Positions 12,156-26,313 of a DNA stretch of 64,000 nt are shown here, in pieces. This DNA is from Neckera pumila (Eukaryota; Streptophyta; Bryopsida; Hypnales; Neckeraceae): positions 4,776,501 through 4,840,500 of the forward strand of contig OZ018412.1 of the NCBI GenBank assembly GCA_963969595.1, written 5' to 3'. Position numbers and translations under genes: made by a program. The notes under the pieces were generated by a model. The model did no database searches. It saw only the letters and a program-made list of their open reading frames with translations, and was not told where the DNA came from. Each line of letters opens with the position of its first letter. Position 1 is the first letter of the stretch.

Positions 12156-14699
12156 GTGCATCAATTGTGAAGAGACAAATAAACATGACTTTGCCATGGA
12201 ATTTTGAGGCCAAATGATGAGTGCTATGAAATGAATTCATGACATATACGTACATGGAATCAATAGAATCATATTGTCACATAAGTGAAATCATAAAATG
12301 AAGGCACACAAATGCAACTACAATTATTGCTTCAATAATTTGAGTGTCCTTCATCCATAATTGCATTGTTTTTGTAAGAATAAACTAATAAAAATAAATT
12401 AGACCTTTGCGAGTTGAGAATCTATTTTAGGTACAAATTAATTTACAATTTGTCTTATATATTCAAATAATTTGTATGTTTTTGCACCTACAATTCTACT
12501 TTTAAAATTATTTTAATAAAATTAAATTTGACCTTTGAAAATTGAGAATCATTTCCAACTCAGGTTTTATTTATTATTTATAGATTCATTTTGTATATTA
12601 TATTTTATTGCCAATAGTAAGAATGCTTTGTAAAACTAGTCATGAGAGCAAAATATTGGTAATTGAAAAAGGGTTTCAATATTAAAATGAATTAATTGTT
12701 CACATATTTCAACAATATTCCAATATTTAATATTCATCTTTAAATGTAAACTAGTTAACTATTTTTGATAGTGAATTTGAATATTTTGGATGTTTTTTGT
12801 TTGACAACAAGGCGTGCTACTCGAAAGTGTAGTTTCTCCCTACTTACTTTAAAATGAAAGTATCATGAAACTCAACTAATGCAATTCCAACTCTTAAATT
12901 TTTAAAAATTCATATTTCCATTTTAATGCAACACAAAAGCTCCATATTGTTCTTTTTATTTTGTTAAATGTATCATAAGGTATAACAATCTTGATTATTT
13001 GAAAGGTGGAAAGATTGTTGGAGAATTCACAAAAATATTGTTTGATTGGATAGAAATACAACTCCAAACTAGATAAAACTTTTAGCATGGATGAATGAAT
13101 ACCTCTCATTACAAGAACAAACCAATTTTGGTTTTTACAATGCAAGACCCAACCTCTAGTGTGCCTTGCTTGTTTGATCTTATGAATAGTACTTTAGGAT
13201 CTATAGAAGAGCGCTTTTGATGTTGCAATTGGGTTGCAAGATGCATAAATGTTGTGGTAGAGAATTTATAGCAATTGATTTGGTGGAGCAATGACAAACA
13301 CAATCTTAGAGCACTTTTGCTAGGTTTTTTTTTTTTTTTGTAAAGACTATTTTTGTTGAAGAATGTATAGGAAATCTAGTGCCTTATTGTTTTGGAACTC
13401 CCTATTATAGTTTGGAAAGAGGTTTAGAAACTTTGACCAAGTTTGAAACCAAATATAATTGGGTGAAAGACTTATTAAGCTTTCATACGCAATGACCATG
13501 GATCATGGCATCAAGGATTAATTAGAAAATATGGTTGGCCACTCATGACGGGCTATTATGCTAGTATTCAGACACCATGCAACAATTAGATTGATGCTTA
13601 TGCGGGCTTTTTGCGATAATATGCGCTTTTGGATATTGCATTTCACATCACCCTAAAGATGTCAATTTTTGTCATATTGATGATGAAGGCACATGTGCAT
13701 ATGTGCACTGAAGACGAGAGGTTCAGGACATTTTCCAAGGTCAATCTCAATGACTGCTATTTCTAGATTCCCACATTTGTATAAGGACTAACTTTTGGAA
13801 TTTTTGTTGCTAAAGTCTCCTAAGCCAAAAATAAAATACTAGAATTTTCAATCTTTAGTGGGCGTCATAGTAGCCTAGAATGCGGCACAATCCTAATTTA
13901 AGTTGGTGGAATACTTGTGCATAATTAAAATGTGATGAAATTTCCTATGACATTCTCCTTGTGATTCGTTTATTAACTATTCGATGGACTTATTAGATGT
14001 AGAGGATGAAAGTATAAGGTTGAAGTTTATTTATGTGTATATGAAATTTCAACAAATATAGATAGATTTGAAGCACTTAGATAGACAAACCTACTATGGA
14101 CCAGAGCCCAATTTAGAGCTTGAGTCAAGAACCCATATTTTGCTCTCTTGCATCCTAAAGCAGTACAAATTGCACACAGAGTGTGATGATTCAAAGGATT
14201 GGAATTGGGTTGAAAAATCACCACTTCATAAATTCAACAAACATCACCGCGCGGCTTTTGTACACGGCAATAGATTTCTAAAGTATTTTACAATTTGAAG
14301 GGATAGTTTTTGGATTGCCATTAGAACCGTGCAGAAAATTAAATAAGCCACATTAACATCCAAAAGGGCATGTGAATAGTCCCCACCCACCCCAGGGTCC
14401 GTGTGGAAAGCTATGCAACTTTGACTTTGATTGCCTATAATGTTGTTTCTTTCAAAAATAAGTTGACCAAAACACTTGTGAAATATCCCTTGATTTGCCT
14501 ATTCTTTTGCCATGTATTATTAAAAATCTAATAAGTGGAACTATGCTCAATAACCAAATGGTCCACAATGGATTTCCTACCTTAGGAGGGTCTATGCTCT
14601 AACTAAAGAAGTTGCTAAGACCTCCAAAAACTTTTCCAGGCCTTTCCAAATTTCATATATTTTGGTACCAAATTGGACTACCCGACTTGAAGTTTTGGG
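12156..14699. other. AT-rich region without recognised gene
   Basis: Several frames of 60-83 codons occur on both strands (for example minus strand 12894-13145 and 13109-13303), but none resembles a known family. A T-run lies at about 13326-13340. No gene is called. Confidence 0.45.
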
Positions 14700-15194
14700 G
14701 CGCATAATTTATGCAAAATGATGGCAAGAGTTTCCTTCAAGAAGAATGGCATTCCACGAATGTCGAATTCAAGGCATTTGAATGCGTTGTGAAGCCCCGT
14801 TGAAGGGCGTTGGTCGTTAACACAGTTGCACATGCGTTGCATGCGCAAACGGCCCCTGCAGATTCAACCATATAATGAAGTCAGTGTCAGTTTTGCGTAT
14901 AGCTAAGCTTAAGTAAAGGGCTTCCTGGGTCAACTTGATCCCTACTTTCTGCACCACGTTTATGCTCCTTAAATCTGTCCGGTTTCTCGATAAGCACGTC
15001 CCCTTCAATGGATCAAGAGCAATGTTTGCAATGCGATGCCAGAAGATCTGTGGATATATGCTAATGAATAGATTGGGCATAACCAGATTGAGGAGAAGTT
15101 AGTCCAAGACCAGGCTCTGTTCAGCTGGGGCCGTTGTACCTTATTTTACTCTTGCAATAAAGGGGATGTCATTTGGGTCAAAAAAAAAAAAAAG
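14700..15194 (+). pseudogene. Possible processed retrocopy with poly(A) tail
   Basis: This stretch is richer in GC than its surroundings and ends in a canonical AATAAA at about 15156-15161, then about 20 bases later a run of about 13 A residues (15181-15193). That arrangement is what a reverse-transcribed, polyadenylated RNA leaves behind. A + strand frame from about 14930 to a stop near 15095 reads roughly 55 codons, but I do not recognise the product. An overlapping 87-codon minus-strand frame (14817-15080) is also unrecognised. The 5' boundary is a guess, and it could instead be the 3' tail of a retroelement. Confidence 0.3.
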
Positions 15195-15417
15195 GAAAAA
15201 AATTTAAATCATACCCTGCATGATTTTCACACAAGATGAGGTCAGTCCACTTTCATAGTATTATATAGCAAGGCAATACATTACCATAGCTGTTAGCGGA
15301 AATTATTTATAAAAAAAAAATATGCCCCAATTTATTGACATTGCTTTCCCAAAAAATTGTATGAAGAAAATGAATCTGGCAAAGTGCTTCTATTTTCAAC
15401 ATACATCAAACATTATT

Positions 15418-16010
15418 TTAACCCATAAATACCCATTGTCACCTCAGGGGACAAAATGGATTTCGGGTAGGCTCCAACAATCTCAATTTTTGTTGTGATT
15501 TTTTGAATTATATTTTTAGGATAGAAAAACACATTAGCTTTATGGGAACATAATTTTTCTTTCAATTGATGCCCAAGAGCAAAAGTTTTGCAACCCAAAG
15601 CTTTAAACATAGTTTGTTAGGCAACACAAAAAAAGTCATAGAAAGTCAAAACAAAATATTTAAAATTTTGTTTCTTGTAAATAGTCTTTTTGTCTATATG
15701 GAAAGATCTGATTCATTCTATTTGGAATAATGATGAAAAAGGTATGGACAATCTTGTATTTTAAGCAATCTAAACATCTTTTTGAAAAATTCATTTGTAG
15801 GGCTTATTTTTTAATGCAATTTTCACAAGTTTTCAACCCCAAAAAATGTTCAACATCATTAGTTAGTTTGCTAAAACAATCTCACTATTGTAATTTAGTG
15901 ATTTTTAATTTCATCTTATAGCTATTAATAATTCAATTTTTCATTCAATTTCATACCTACTTCTCTTTAATACTTTTTGAAGAATAAAAGTCAACTTCTT
16001 TTTTTTTTTA
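15418..16010 (+). mobile_element. TTAA element family B, 3'-truncated copy
   Basis: It starts TTAACCCATAAATACCCATTG with the B-type hairpin TTGTCACCTCAGGGGACAA near 15437, and follows the 5816-6726 element in order (GATAGAAAAAC, AAAAGTTTTG, CATACCTACTTCTCTTTAA). Similarity is lost after about 16010, and no right-hand TTAA end was found. Confidence 0.6.
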
Positions 16011-16322
16011 ATTTAAAAAAGAATTGTCATTTCAATTTATCAACATAAAAAAAGTTATTGTAGTTATAAAGCAAGTTCCATGGGAATTAATTTTAAAAAC
16101 AAATGAAAAAATGACTTGGAAATAACTATTCCAACAAAAGATTGTAAGGAAGAAAAGAGATTCTTAAAAAGTAAATTTATTTTAGCATCTTCCTAGGTTT
16201 TGGCATACATGTCTTTTATTTTATTTAAACATTGACAAGATGTATCAACTTTGTCCTTCATTTACAATATTTATATTGAAAGAGATATATACATGCATCA
16301 TGTACGATAGTCAAGAAGCACA

Positions 16323-16969
16323 TTAACCCCTTAATGCCCAAGGCTTGTTTTGAGCTTCATCGAATTTGTTGTAAATTGAACAAAAAGCCAAAATTTTGAT
16401 AAGTTAAATCAATTATTTTTCAAATTCTAATTGTGACAAATTCAAACTAAACAAGCTAGAGATCACATAGGAAAAGAAAACACAACAATATCATTTAAAG
16501 ATTAAAAGATTATAATGTTTGATCATGAGGGTGTTAAAACTATGAAAATCTGTCAGCTCTCTTTTTGCATGTCAAATCTAAACAATTATCACCAAAAAAA
16601 TATAAGGTTGAGGGGCCTAATACGCATAACTCTATTCAATTTATGGCTTCTCAAAATCTATTCTACAATTTTTTTAAATGAATTTCTAGTGTGATTTTTT
16701 CTCCAAGATCTGGTGTATTTGAGGCTCATTTCCAAGAGCCCTCAACACTACAAAATATCAAGATTGCAATGGGTACCCTTGCACAAAATCTTAAACAAAA
16801 AAACATAGTCATTCCTTTTTTAAAATCGGGTTTTTGATGCTAAAATTAGACTTCAAAAAGAATTTGCCAAAAATATAAACTATTGAAAATAGATACTCCA
16901 TTAGGTCTTATTTAACTTCAGAGTTTTGTTGACACCAAAATTTGGTGCCTCAGGCATTTAGAGATCAAA
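16323..16969 (+). mobile_element. TTAA element family C, copy 1
   Basis: The left end is TTAACCCCTTAATGCCCAAGG. The right end reads GCCTCAGGCATTTAGAGATCAA, a decayed form of GCATTAAGGGGTTAA. The interior matches 52889-53525 in reverse, notably the TTGACACCAAAATTTGGTGCC segment against GCATAATATTTTGGTGTCAA. Non-coding. Confidence 0.6.
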
Positions 16970-18598
16970 TGAGTGTCTACAATAAAGGATATTTTCACAC
17001 AAGTTAGAAATAGTCTTCTTTAAAAGATTTTAAATTTACATTAGTGAATTGTTCACATCTTATTGCTTGAATCTCAAAGATACCTTACTACCATTGCTAA
17101 TAATATCATGTTGGAGATCGACAAGTAGAAACTTGAGAATTATTTAGAACACTATTTTGTGAATATACTTGGGAAAAAGATAGGGGTGAGAGCTTCCTTC
17201 CATGCAATCAAGGTGGATGAATCTCACCATTTTGTCTTTTATGTGCATGCAAGGTAAACTCATGCAATTTTTAAGTTTTATATGTCAAATGCTACAATCA
17301 TGCAATCTGCATCATCAAACTTTCCAAAAAATATTGCACATTCCTATAGCAAATTATGGCAATTTTTTGTAGTTGAATTATAAAATAAAAATAATTTTGT
17401 TTGCTCAATTTATGTCCAAATTGTATTCTTAATCTTCTAGACTAGAAAATTTACAAGGTTTTATCTTAGATTCTTTCTTTCAACACCAAAATCTTTGATA
17501 TGTAGATGCAAATTGGGCTCTTATTGAAATTAATATATTCTCCTACACCAAAAAAAAGGCTTCAAAAAAGATCATTTAAAATTGGGATCATAGACACTTA
17601 TCCAAACTTCAATTATCAAACTCAAAGATAAATAGTAGACTAATTTAGTAGACTCTTTATTCATGTGCACTCTAAGAATTGAGTTTATTACTCTTACTAT
17701 CTACAATATAGACTTTGGAGTGCTTAGGGTTTGTAATATTCAACCAAAATATAAAAACAAAACCTTTTTAAAGTATTGAAATGTCACTTTCCTCATTGAA
17801 ACTTTCCATCTATTCTTCCAAGGTCGATCTCATGAATTAAACTACATCCTAAAATTGACTCAATGACTGGATATTATATGTCTTTTATCTTAGCCACACT
17901 CAAGACCCTAATGTTCCTCTTTATTAGACTATGGGTGTATTAAAAAGAGACAATATGCAAGTCCTAGATAGGTATTAAAAACACTTTTTTTTCTTTTTAG
18001 TATATATTAGAGATGTGCATTTTTGAACTATGGTAGAGTGATTGGAGTGATGGAATGATTGGAGTGAAATGTAGTGATTTAGAAATAAAGTTAAAAATTT
18101 TAGCAGGCAATACCATCAATGATTTATTTTTAATATTAGAAGTGGCCTAAACAATTTTCAATGTTTCAATGTTCATTAACCAATGCAAATAAGGTCCAAG
18201 TTTTATATAATAATTTTTTTCACTTTTTAGGAATCAATGATGAAGAATTTGCATTGTCTTGTTGAATTCGCTTAAAATATGGATTAAAAATTTCATTTTC
18301 TTCATTGCAAACTTAATACATTCATTGTCTTAGACATGATGTGACATGCCAAACTTGTGATTGAATGATAAATAATAAAATCTTAAAATGAGCTATAATT
18401 TTTTTTTCAAAAAAATATATGTGTGTGTCTCTCTCTAGCCATACTAATATTTTATAGATTTAATAAATTGTATTGGTGCAAAGGTCTAAAAATCATAGAA
18501 ATTGAAAAAATATCACTTTGTTACAACATTTTCACTAGATAGATAGAAACTCTAGTTTTCAAAGAAGCCCGGCGTGAATAAAGTGTCTGTTTGTAATG
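16970..18598. other. AT-rich region without recognised gene
   Basis: No ORF of interest, RNA gene or repeat end was recognised. A short TG/CT microsatellite lies near 18419-18435. Confidence 0.45.
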
Positions 18599-18868
18599 CA
18601 TTAGAAGAGATTTGAGGCCTCCAAGAGCCCGCAAGTTATCATGCGTTCTTAGACTACGGGAATGGAGGAAAGCTACTGGCTGATGTGGTCGAAAGAGTGC
18701 CACGTCATTTTCGGAAAAAAAAATGGCCTGAAATGATATTTGGGAGAGATTTTTTTTATTTTCTATTTTTTAGAAATTCTGACTGCCCGTACCGGCTATT
18801 CACAGATCTGGCCAGATTGGAGAACGGGCCTGAAATGATCCTCCAATGCCCTCAAATCTCTTCTAATG
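18599..18868. mobile_element. MITE family J, copy 3
   Basis: This is the best-preserved J element, 270 bp long, with a perfect 18-base inverted terminal repeat CATTAGAAGAGATTTGAG. The core GGCTGATGTGG, GTGCCACGTCATTTTCGG and TGAAATGATATTTGGG matches the other copies. Overlapping 60-86-codon frames are incidental. Confidence 0.8.
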
Positions 18869-19303
18869 ACAATGAGCTAGTATCCACTAGATCAAGGACA
18901 TTTTCAATGTTGTATAGCTTTAAAATATCCAAATATGCTTTCTAATTTTTGAGATTCACATATTCAAGCTTCTGATTTTTGGATAGCCATATGACATACT
19001 AAATCCTAAGTGACACCAATATGAATGTTAAATTTCTGATTTAATTCTAACTTCTAGTAGTTTCAAATTGTTATCTATTTTGATGTGCCAGATATTTATT
19101 ATAATCTAGTGCAAATCAATTTTGTATATATACGTATGTATTTTTTTACAAAAATGAATATTGGTGCACTAATTGTATATTTTAAGAAAATCAATAAGAA
19201 AGTACAATTTTTTTCAAGGGTCTTATGTATTATCTATTACTATGATGTGTCCAACTATAGCTGGAGTTCTTAAGTAAATTAACACATTTTCAATATATAG
19301 AGG
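18869..19303. other. AT-rich spacer, no gene seen
   Basis: No coding or repeat signal was recognised. Confidence 0.4.
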
Positions 19304-19715
19304 TCCAAAGCAATGGCCTTAGGGAATCTGCATGGCTGACATGAGGAAAAGGGGTGCCAAACCCGCACTTGGCGTGGCAAATCACTGAGCTCGGCCTGTA
19401 TGTAGCACCTACACCTTACAGCGACACGAACTTGGGACGCGGAACTGGGTATATATAATTCTTGGTTGAGCGCTCCTCAATAGTTGATTGCCACGCCTGC
19501 TTTGGATGCTGAACCTACTTCTCGATTGGAGTAGTTTGCGCACCCTTGCAAGACTCTCCATTTGGCCGTGTGCTCTTCAAAATATAAAGAGCCTAGCCAT
19601 TTTTGACCCGCTTGAAGAGCCGCCGTAGAACACCGCCACAGCCCGGGCACAACTAGTCACTATGTTTGGTCTGTTGGAAGAGCCGCCGTGGGGTTGCTCT
19701 TAAAAAGATAATTAG
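19304..19715. repeat. GC-rich block with internal GAGCCGCCGT repeats, possible element
   Basis: An island of higher GC within AT-rich DNA contains the direct repeat GAAGAGCCGCCGT (near 19612 and 19677) and inverted GCTCTT/AAGAGC motifs (CTCTTCAAAATATAAAGAGCC near 19571, TTGCTCTTAA at its right edge). This looks like a decayed MITE or inserted fragment. Edges and identity are uncertain. Confidence 0.3.
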
Positions 19716-21513
19716 TTGACATCCTCCTCAAAGAAAGAAGGGCATTGACTTCTATTGAAGTTGTTGTGAATTATAGTCATTTTTTTCCATATGCAATACT
19801 GGAATTTATTGAATAACACTATAGAATTCTTCTTAAAGTATACATGAAGGGTAGAAAGACTATGCATAGAGATATTAGGAACAAAATTTTTTTGTTGATT
19901 TCTTTATTATTGTCCCATAGACAAAAAAAAACTACCGATTTTGAATAAATCCACTCTTCAATCCAAAAAGCTAATTCTAAATTTATAGTGCAATATCTTA
20001 TTTGTTGATTATACATGTTAATTAAATAACATGGTATGTACTAACATAATCTAAAATTGTAAAAATACACTATTCTAATTTCAAAATGAATATTTTGTTT
20101 GTCTTTAAAATGAATATTTCACGGGTCTAAAGGTACTCTGAAAATATAAATAAACCGTGAGAGAGTCGAAGATACTAAAAATTCAATTTTGGTTTTGTAC
20201 AAATGAAGACATTCATCAAGAGAGGGCTCATATAGAATGAATTTGTCAATAATTTATTATAAAGTAGAAAGTATCTTCCCCCCCAAAACTCTTTTAGACC
20301 AATAAAAACACCTACAAACTACAAAATGGCCCCAAGTTGGACTCCCAAAGGTAGTAGTAGAACACACATCCAAAAGCATAATCCAAATTTGAACTTCTCC
20401 CTATTCTTTGACCTATTTATTTATTTCATCAATATTCTATCTGGAAAAAAAATAACCACACTACATATTAAAAGGAAGATATATAAAAAACATCATTTTC
20501 TTTTGGGTCCCACTAAAAAAAAGGAGACAACCAAGGAGAGAAACAAAGGAGACATGTTCCAATCGAATAATAACGTGGAAGTTGCCTCTATTGAAAAAAG
20601 TGAGTTAACCCACCGCAAACTCAAGAGGAAAAATTCTCCATGATGAGTACTTGATGAGGTTTGCCGTACTTGTGGAAAGTCTTGAGGATGGTATTAATTT
20701 GCCCTTGCGCGTTTCTCTCTTTTTCCATATTTGTCTTCCGTCAAATGAAAGTGAACCTTTATTATTCTCTTGTGCAAAACGGGAAACCAACAGTATGATA
20801 GTACCTGACCAGCTCCTGGTTGTACGTGTGTCCTGTGCATCTCTCTTTTTTCCATTTTCAATCTATCAATCAGATTTTGGTCGTTCAGGTGTTGAAGAAT
20901 TTGCAGTGAGAGGGCAATGTGACAAGCCTTCCATCAAGTTTTCTTCTTCTTCTTCTTGAAACACGCCTTCCATCAAGTTGGATGCAGATATAACTAAAGT
21001 TACAGTGGATTTATCGACCTTACTTTCGCCACCAATATTTTGCAGCAATGTGTGATTTCACCGAACATTTTACAAAGATTTGAAGCTCATAAATTGACAG
21101 CTGGAACAGCTGGAACTTGCTCTCATTGGTTACAAAGCCGAGGCAAATGTACGTACGTACAAGTCGCACTCAGAAACTCTGCTGATCGATATCCTCAACC
21201 ACTCAAAATCATACCCAACAAAGTTTTCTATCAAATCTACAGTATCTATACTATTAACCCCACAACACCCCTGCCTTTTCAGCGTGTTTTGGACGCTTTC
21301 TGAGTTCGTCTTATGAATCATTGAACTGTGGAAACTGTGTATGTTTGCGGCACATTTCACCGTTGATTTCAGTAACCACTTCAATTGCTCATTGAATGGG
21401 CCCTGGATCCCCTGATCTTGATATTATGACAACCAAAAGTAGATGAGTTCCTCATATCAAAGAATCGTGAAGGGCGTATTTTGCACCACAAGGGTGTTGA
21501 GGGGTAAAGACAG
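19716..21513. other. Spacer with a GC-moderate stretch, no gene called
   Basis: 20300-21400 is less AT-rich and holds frames of 60-105 codons on both strands (for example + 20326-20643 and + 20651-20959), with a TTC repeat near 20941-20957. None is recognisable. It could be a degraded gene or gene-proximal DNA. Confidence 0.35.
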
Positions 21514-21536
21514 TGGTTTGGTTTGGTTTGGTTTGG
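21514..21536. repeat. (GGTTT)n microsatellite
   Basis: Four to five perfect copies of the pentamer TTTGG. Confidence 0.85.
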
Positions 21537-24500
21537 GTTGTGACATAGTAAACTTGTCAATTACCGCACAAGTAGAATTTAAATTCTTCTCTACATAAAT
21601 ATAGAGACTTGCATGTTTTAAAATTTGGCATGATTATTAAATGTCATGTTAAGATTCACCTTTAAAAAACAAAAGGCAAAAGGAGTTTTTTCCTACAAAT
21701 TTTATTGCAATTTAAAGGCAATGAAGTTGAAATCTAGTTAAAAAGTCTTTGCAATTCTTCACCGCACAATATGCGGTCATTGGGTAGTGATACGAAATTT
21801 TGTTTCCATCACAATTGAATTGGTAGTTAAATTGTGCAGCTAGTGTTTGGTAATTGGATGGATTGTTGTGCGGTAAATATCCGGTTTACTTTACATAGGG
21901 ATCTCCTAAAATTGCTAGGCTACTAGGGGCTTCCTCGGTGTTGGTCGGAAGTCCTCGGGGATGTTGTGTGGACAAAGTAAGTCTTGCACCGTTTTGGCCA
22001 ACGAGGCAAGAAATATTGACTTTCAAAGATTTTCTCGCATTAGAAATTAGAAAATTGGTTGCAAACAACTATGGTCCCATCAGATTGTTTAGCTCATAGG
22101 TTGAGAAGCTATAGAATACTTTGACCTATACAACATACAAAACTACTATTAGGAAATTTGAAGATCATAATAGCATAGTGACTCAATTGTTACAATTTGC
22201 TGATTAATTAATTGACGATGACAATGTGCTTGTGAATTTCATTTTGTCACCCCCTATCCTTAAATTTTTTGCAAGCCATTGTCACTGCAATTGATATGAG
22301 CTATCAACACCATATCCACATCTATATACTATATACCATGTATTCATATATATCTGTATATCATGTATTGTATACCCATATATTTGTATATGTATTATAT
22401 GTCGTGTATTGTATGTTGTATTCCGTAAGTATTGTATTCAAGATTGATGGCAAGGATTCAATCAAAATAATTTTTTTAAGCAATTCAAATCAACAACATG
22501 GAAAGGGGCCTTGAAATTGTCAACATCTTTATTTCACCAAAAATGCATTACATTGCCCAAAGGACAAGTTCAACATTAATTCCCTACCAAACAATGATTT
22601 AATCTACCAAAAATTAGTAATATTTTGTCAACATTTCCTATTTTTTTTTGTCCCCACAAAAAAATTACGAAATTAATTTCCAAAAATTTTAGCATGTATT
22701 TTTAGAATTATTTGGGGGGCCTAAGAGTATCTCCTGAATAGACCTAACCTATGATTTGACAATTGATGCATTTAAATTGGCTTTGTACAATTCCATGCAA
22801 TTTGAGTCAAAGTGTAAAGAAAAATCAATGGTGAATCATCTCTTCAGTCACTTATCTTTATTGCACATGCAATCCCGCAAAGTATTTTGACAAAATTGGC
22901 CTTCCAAATTGGCCACGATATTTTCAATTACATTGTATTTTAAGACACGTCTTTTGGACATATGTGAATATTTTGATATTATTGGATATTTTTTCTTTCA
23001 AAAAGTCATTATTTTGAAATGTTAATTTTTTTTTCAGCAAAAAAGAATTGGATTTTGCCAAACTTTGTATAATAGGATTAATTTTTTTGATGGTTTGAAA
23101 GTTATTTATTTAATCTAGACAATAGGAATCATTCATCAATTTTTCCTTTAGATGATGGCATAAATGAATTGTAGACAAAACACCTTTTGCAAGACAAAAT
23201 AGGATCAAGGCGCATTTTGTCAAATGGCCTATAATTTTGTAAAAAGAGTAAGTAAAGCAAGCCAAAATGGAGATCATTAAAAAAATCATCAAAGTTGCAA
23301 GAGAAAGACAACCAATGAGACCTCCCGCTTTATTATGACATGATGTTTTCCTTTCTTGTCAATTAATTCTTACTAGTTGCTACGGCAATTTTTGAATTTA
23401 ATGTTTTCTAAAACTATTAATTCTTATTAGTTGATGCAATAAGTTTAGACTTTGTACAAACACTAGATCAAACATTGTATATAATCTATAGGGCTAAATT
23501 GCCAATAATGATATTTGACCATATGGCAATGGAATTGGTCTTTTGAGGGTAATTTCTTTGATATAGTCTAAAATTTATTGTTTTTTTACATCATGACTTA
23601 TATTCTTCATATATATACTTCATACTTTTTTGTATCTTTTGTATTCAATATTTAAAGACAAAAAGATTGAATTTAATGATTTTTTCTAGTGAATTATTAT
23701 TTAGTTTTGTGGTAGGAATTACCAATGAAGATCATATTCCTAAGAATAATTTTGGATGTTTTCCTTGTGACAAAGTTGCAATCTTACCAAATTTTCAACT
23801 TTTTTTATTTTCTAAATTTTCTACTAATTCCAATCATTATATATTTTTAATGAGCTTAGCTTGGCAATATAAGAATCTTCTTACAAAAAATTGTTATTTT
23901 TTTAGAAATTCATTCTCTTCATCATTTGATTACATTTTTGGCATCAAAGTGAAAGAAAAATTCAAAGTTTTAGCTATAACGTAAAACATGAACCTTGTTG
24001 CATGGAAGGTAGGGATGCAGGCTACAATACACAAGTTTTTTTTGTTGCAATGCACTACAACGAGTTCTTTTGATAAACTTCAGAAATCCCTTTGGTAATT
24101 GCTCATTGAACTTGAGGTGCCTAAAGAAAAATTCCAACAATAACAATATTCAAAATTCAGATGTTAACACTACAAAGAGTATTTGTTACAAAGCATAATG
24201 TATTTGGAATTTAGAAAACTTATTGATAGCAATTGGCATCATTCCAAACTTTTAGCATTGGTATTTAGAATCACGAAGGTTGTATTTTTTATGTTCATGT
24301 TACCTTTTATACTCTACTAGTTATATATCTACCAAATTTTAGAGGTAAAGAAAAATAAGGTTATTTTGGTTACTATTGTATTATTTGATTTTGAGATTTA
24401 AACTTAAATTATATATCAAAGTTTTATCATTATTATTACACTGTAGTATAATTATTGTGCCAAAACAAAGAAAACATTTATTTGGAAATTAAATTTCTAT

Positions 24501-25194
24501 TGCCTCTAGATTTCCTATTGTTTTCTATTAGATTTATTTTATTTAAGTCTTTTGTGGTTGTGATTTTCTCTTCTTATATATGAAAATTGCCAATATTGCA
24601 ATATTAAATATTCAGTACTAGAATTTGGTTAATGGCCCGGCAACTTGGAAAGACACATCTAATCTTATTCATCCCCGACTCATTTATTCATGGTGCAGGG
24701 TGGTGTCTTGTCCAATTTCCTCACAGCATTTGTAGTGAGAATCAATAATTATAAACAATTGGGACCATAAAATTGTAGTATATTCAAACAATGACTTATT
24801 TGGGTATAAATAATAGAAGGGATGTGCTTTTGCACAAGCATGGGAATATACTAGCAAAGAGTCAATGACTAGTGGAAGACCAACAATTAGTCTAATTGGT
24901 CTTCTCGAGGGTCATTTATGTAGTCTACACATACCATGTTTCTCATAATTCAAGTAATATAATCTTCTTGAATTGCTCATGATAGGGACCCTAAATGAAA
25001 ATCCCAAAGTTTAGGAATGCTACCACTTTCTAGGACAATGGAAGACCTCGTGAGAGTTGAGCATGCCTTTGATGGTAAATCATTGGTTCTCTTTGAGATT
25101 TGAGCTCTACTTTACCATTGCCGAAACCCTAAGCTAAAGAAATCCTAAGCTAAAAACACCAATTTTTTTCTTGAATGCGCACCTTCATGGCTAT
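21537..25194. other. AT-rich region without recognised gene
   Basis: 22310-22440 is a degenerate minisatellite of TATAT / CATGTATTGTATA units. A 105-codon + frame at 23667-23984 is phenylalanine- and asparagine-rich, as AT-rich noise would be, and is not recognised. Nothing else was found. Confidence 0.45.
22310..22440. repeat. Degenerate TA-rich minisatellite
   Basis: Repeated variants of CATGTATTGTATAC and ATATATCTGTATAT give a low-complexity tract. Confidence 0.6.
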
Positions 25195-25372
25195 CTTCCA
25201 TTTGAAGTCCAGTCTGGTGAAGCCCACTAATCAATGGTGGAATGAGGACTTCAAAAAAACCAGACTCCTATTCCACAATTGATTGGTGCGCTTCACTAGC
25301 CTGGATTCCAAAAAAAACAGACTCCCATTCCACCATTGATTTGTGCACTTCACCAGCTCGTACTCCAAATGG
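25195..25372. mobile_element. Fold-back MITE family I, copy 3 with extra arm
   Basis: CCATTTGAAGTCC...GGTGAAGCCCACTAATCAATGGTGGAAT is followed by inverted and direct copies of the same arm (CACAATTGATTGGTGCGCTTCACTAGCC, then CACCATTGATTTGTGCACTTCACCAGC, and AATGGAAACTGG). It is related to 5215-5360 and 34207-34346, but here three arm copies occur in a row. Confidence 0.55.
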
Positions 25373-26305
25373 AAACTGGCCCTAGGAGGTGCTGCAGTGC
25401 ACTAGCAGGGTTGAAAAAGATGCAGACGGTAAATTTACTCGGTGAGGATAATTCAGTTAAGTTACACAGGATCCGCACTCGGTTTCTCTGCCCAAAAATG
25501 TGGGGCATTTTCATCAGTTGGTCTTGAAAGGATTTTTTTTTTTTTTTTTTCCTTACACAAGTAAAGGCAAGGATTTTGTTTTCTCACAGGGGTCGAACAT
25601 CAATAACTTACTGGTCTTCAGAATGACAAAATGACACTGCCCTCTCTTCCACAAGAGTTGTGCATGGGTAAGCTTGTTTCCCTTTCTGTCTTACTGCATT
25701 GAATGCTTTTGTGTGCGTGCTTATGAGTCCCCCTGCCATTTGCAATCAAACACTTTATGGAAGGACAAGCGACGCAATTTAAAGGGCTGCACCTTGGAAG
25801 CTAAAACTAGACTAGACTAATACCATATTGCGAGGAATAATGAGGCTCTTAGCGCACCCATTTGGCTTTGGCTGTTTCAAGCTCAGAGCCGTAGTCAGAC
25901 GTGGCTTTTGATGTAAGTTAAGTTACATTAGATGAGCAGAAGATGCACTGGCACACAATGGCCCTCATGGCCCTCAAGTTTCCTCCGTATTAAGTTATGT
26001 GTTTCCTAATTAAGTTAAGCCTTCATGGTTTTGATAGTAGAACTATATCCAAACAGACTCTTCATTCATGCTGGTCATTAAGAACAGAGTTATTTTTCTT
26101 TTGTATTTCTAGTCTGTGCAGGCTGTCCTTCATTGCCACGCTATCACAGATACTCACCAATATAGATCATGCCACCAGTTCCATCATAAGGCAGTTTTCT
26201 ACTGCCATGGTTTCTCCATTTGTTCAAAAAATAAATAAACAAATAAAGCAGTTTTCTTCCGTTTGTTGTCTTTTACGAGTCAGGAGAGAGGAGGCTCACA
26301 ACATA
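25373..26305. other. GC-moderate spacer, no gene called
   Basis: A T-run of about 20 lies near 25531-25550. Frames of 63-122 codons (for example + 25997-26365) are not recognised. It is probably single-copy DNA. Confidence 0.4.
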
Positions 26306-26313
26306 ACATTCAG

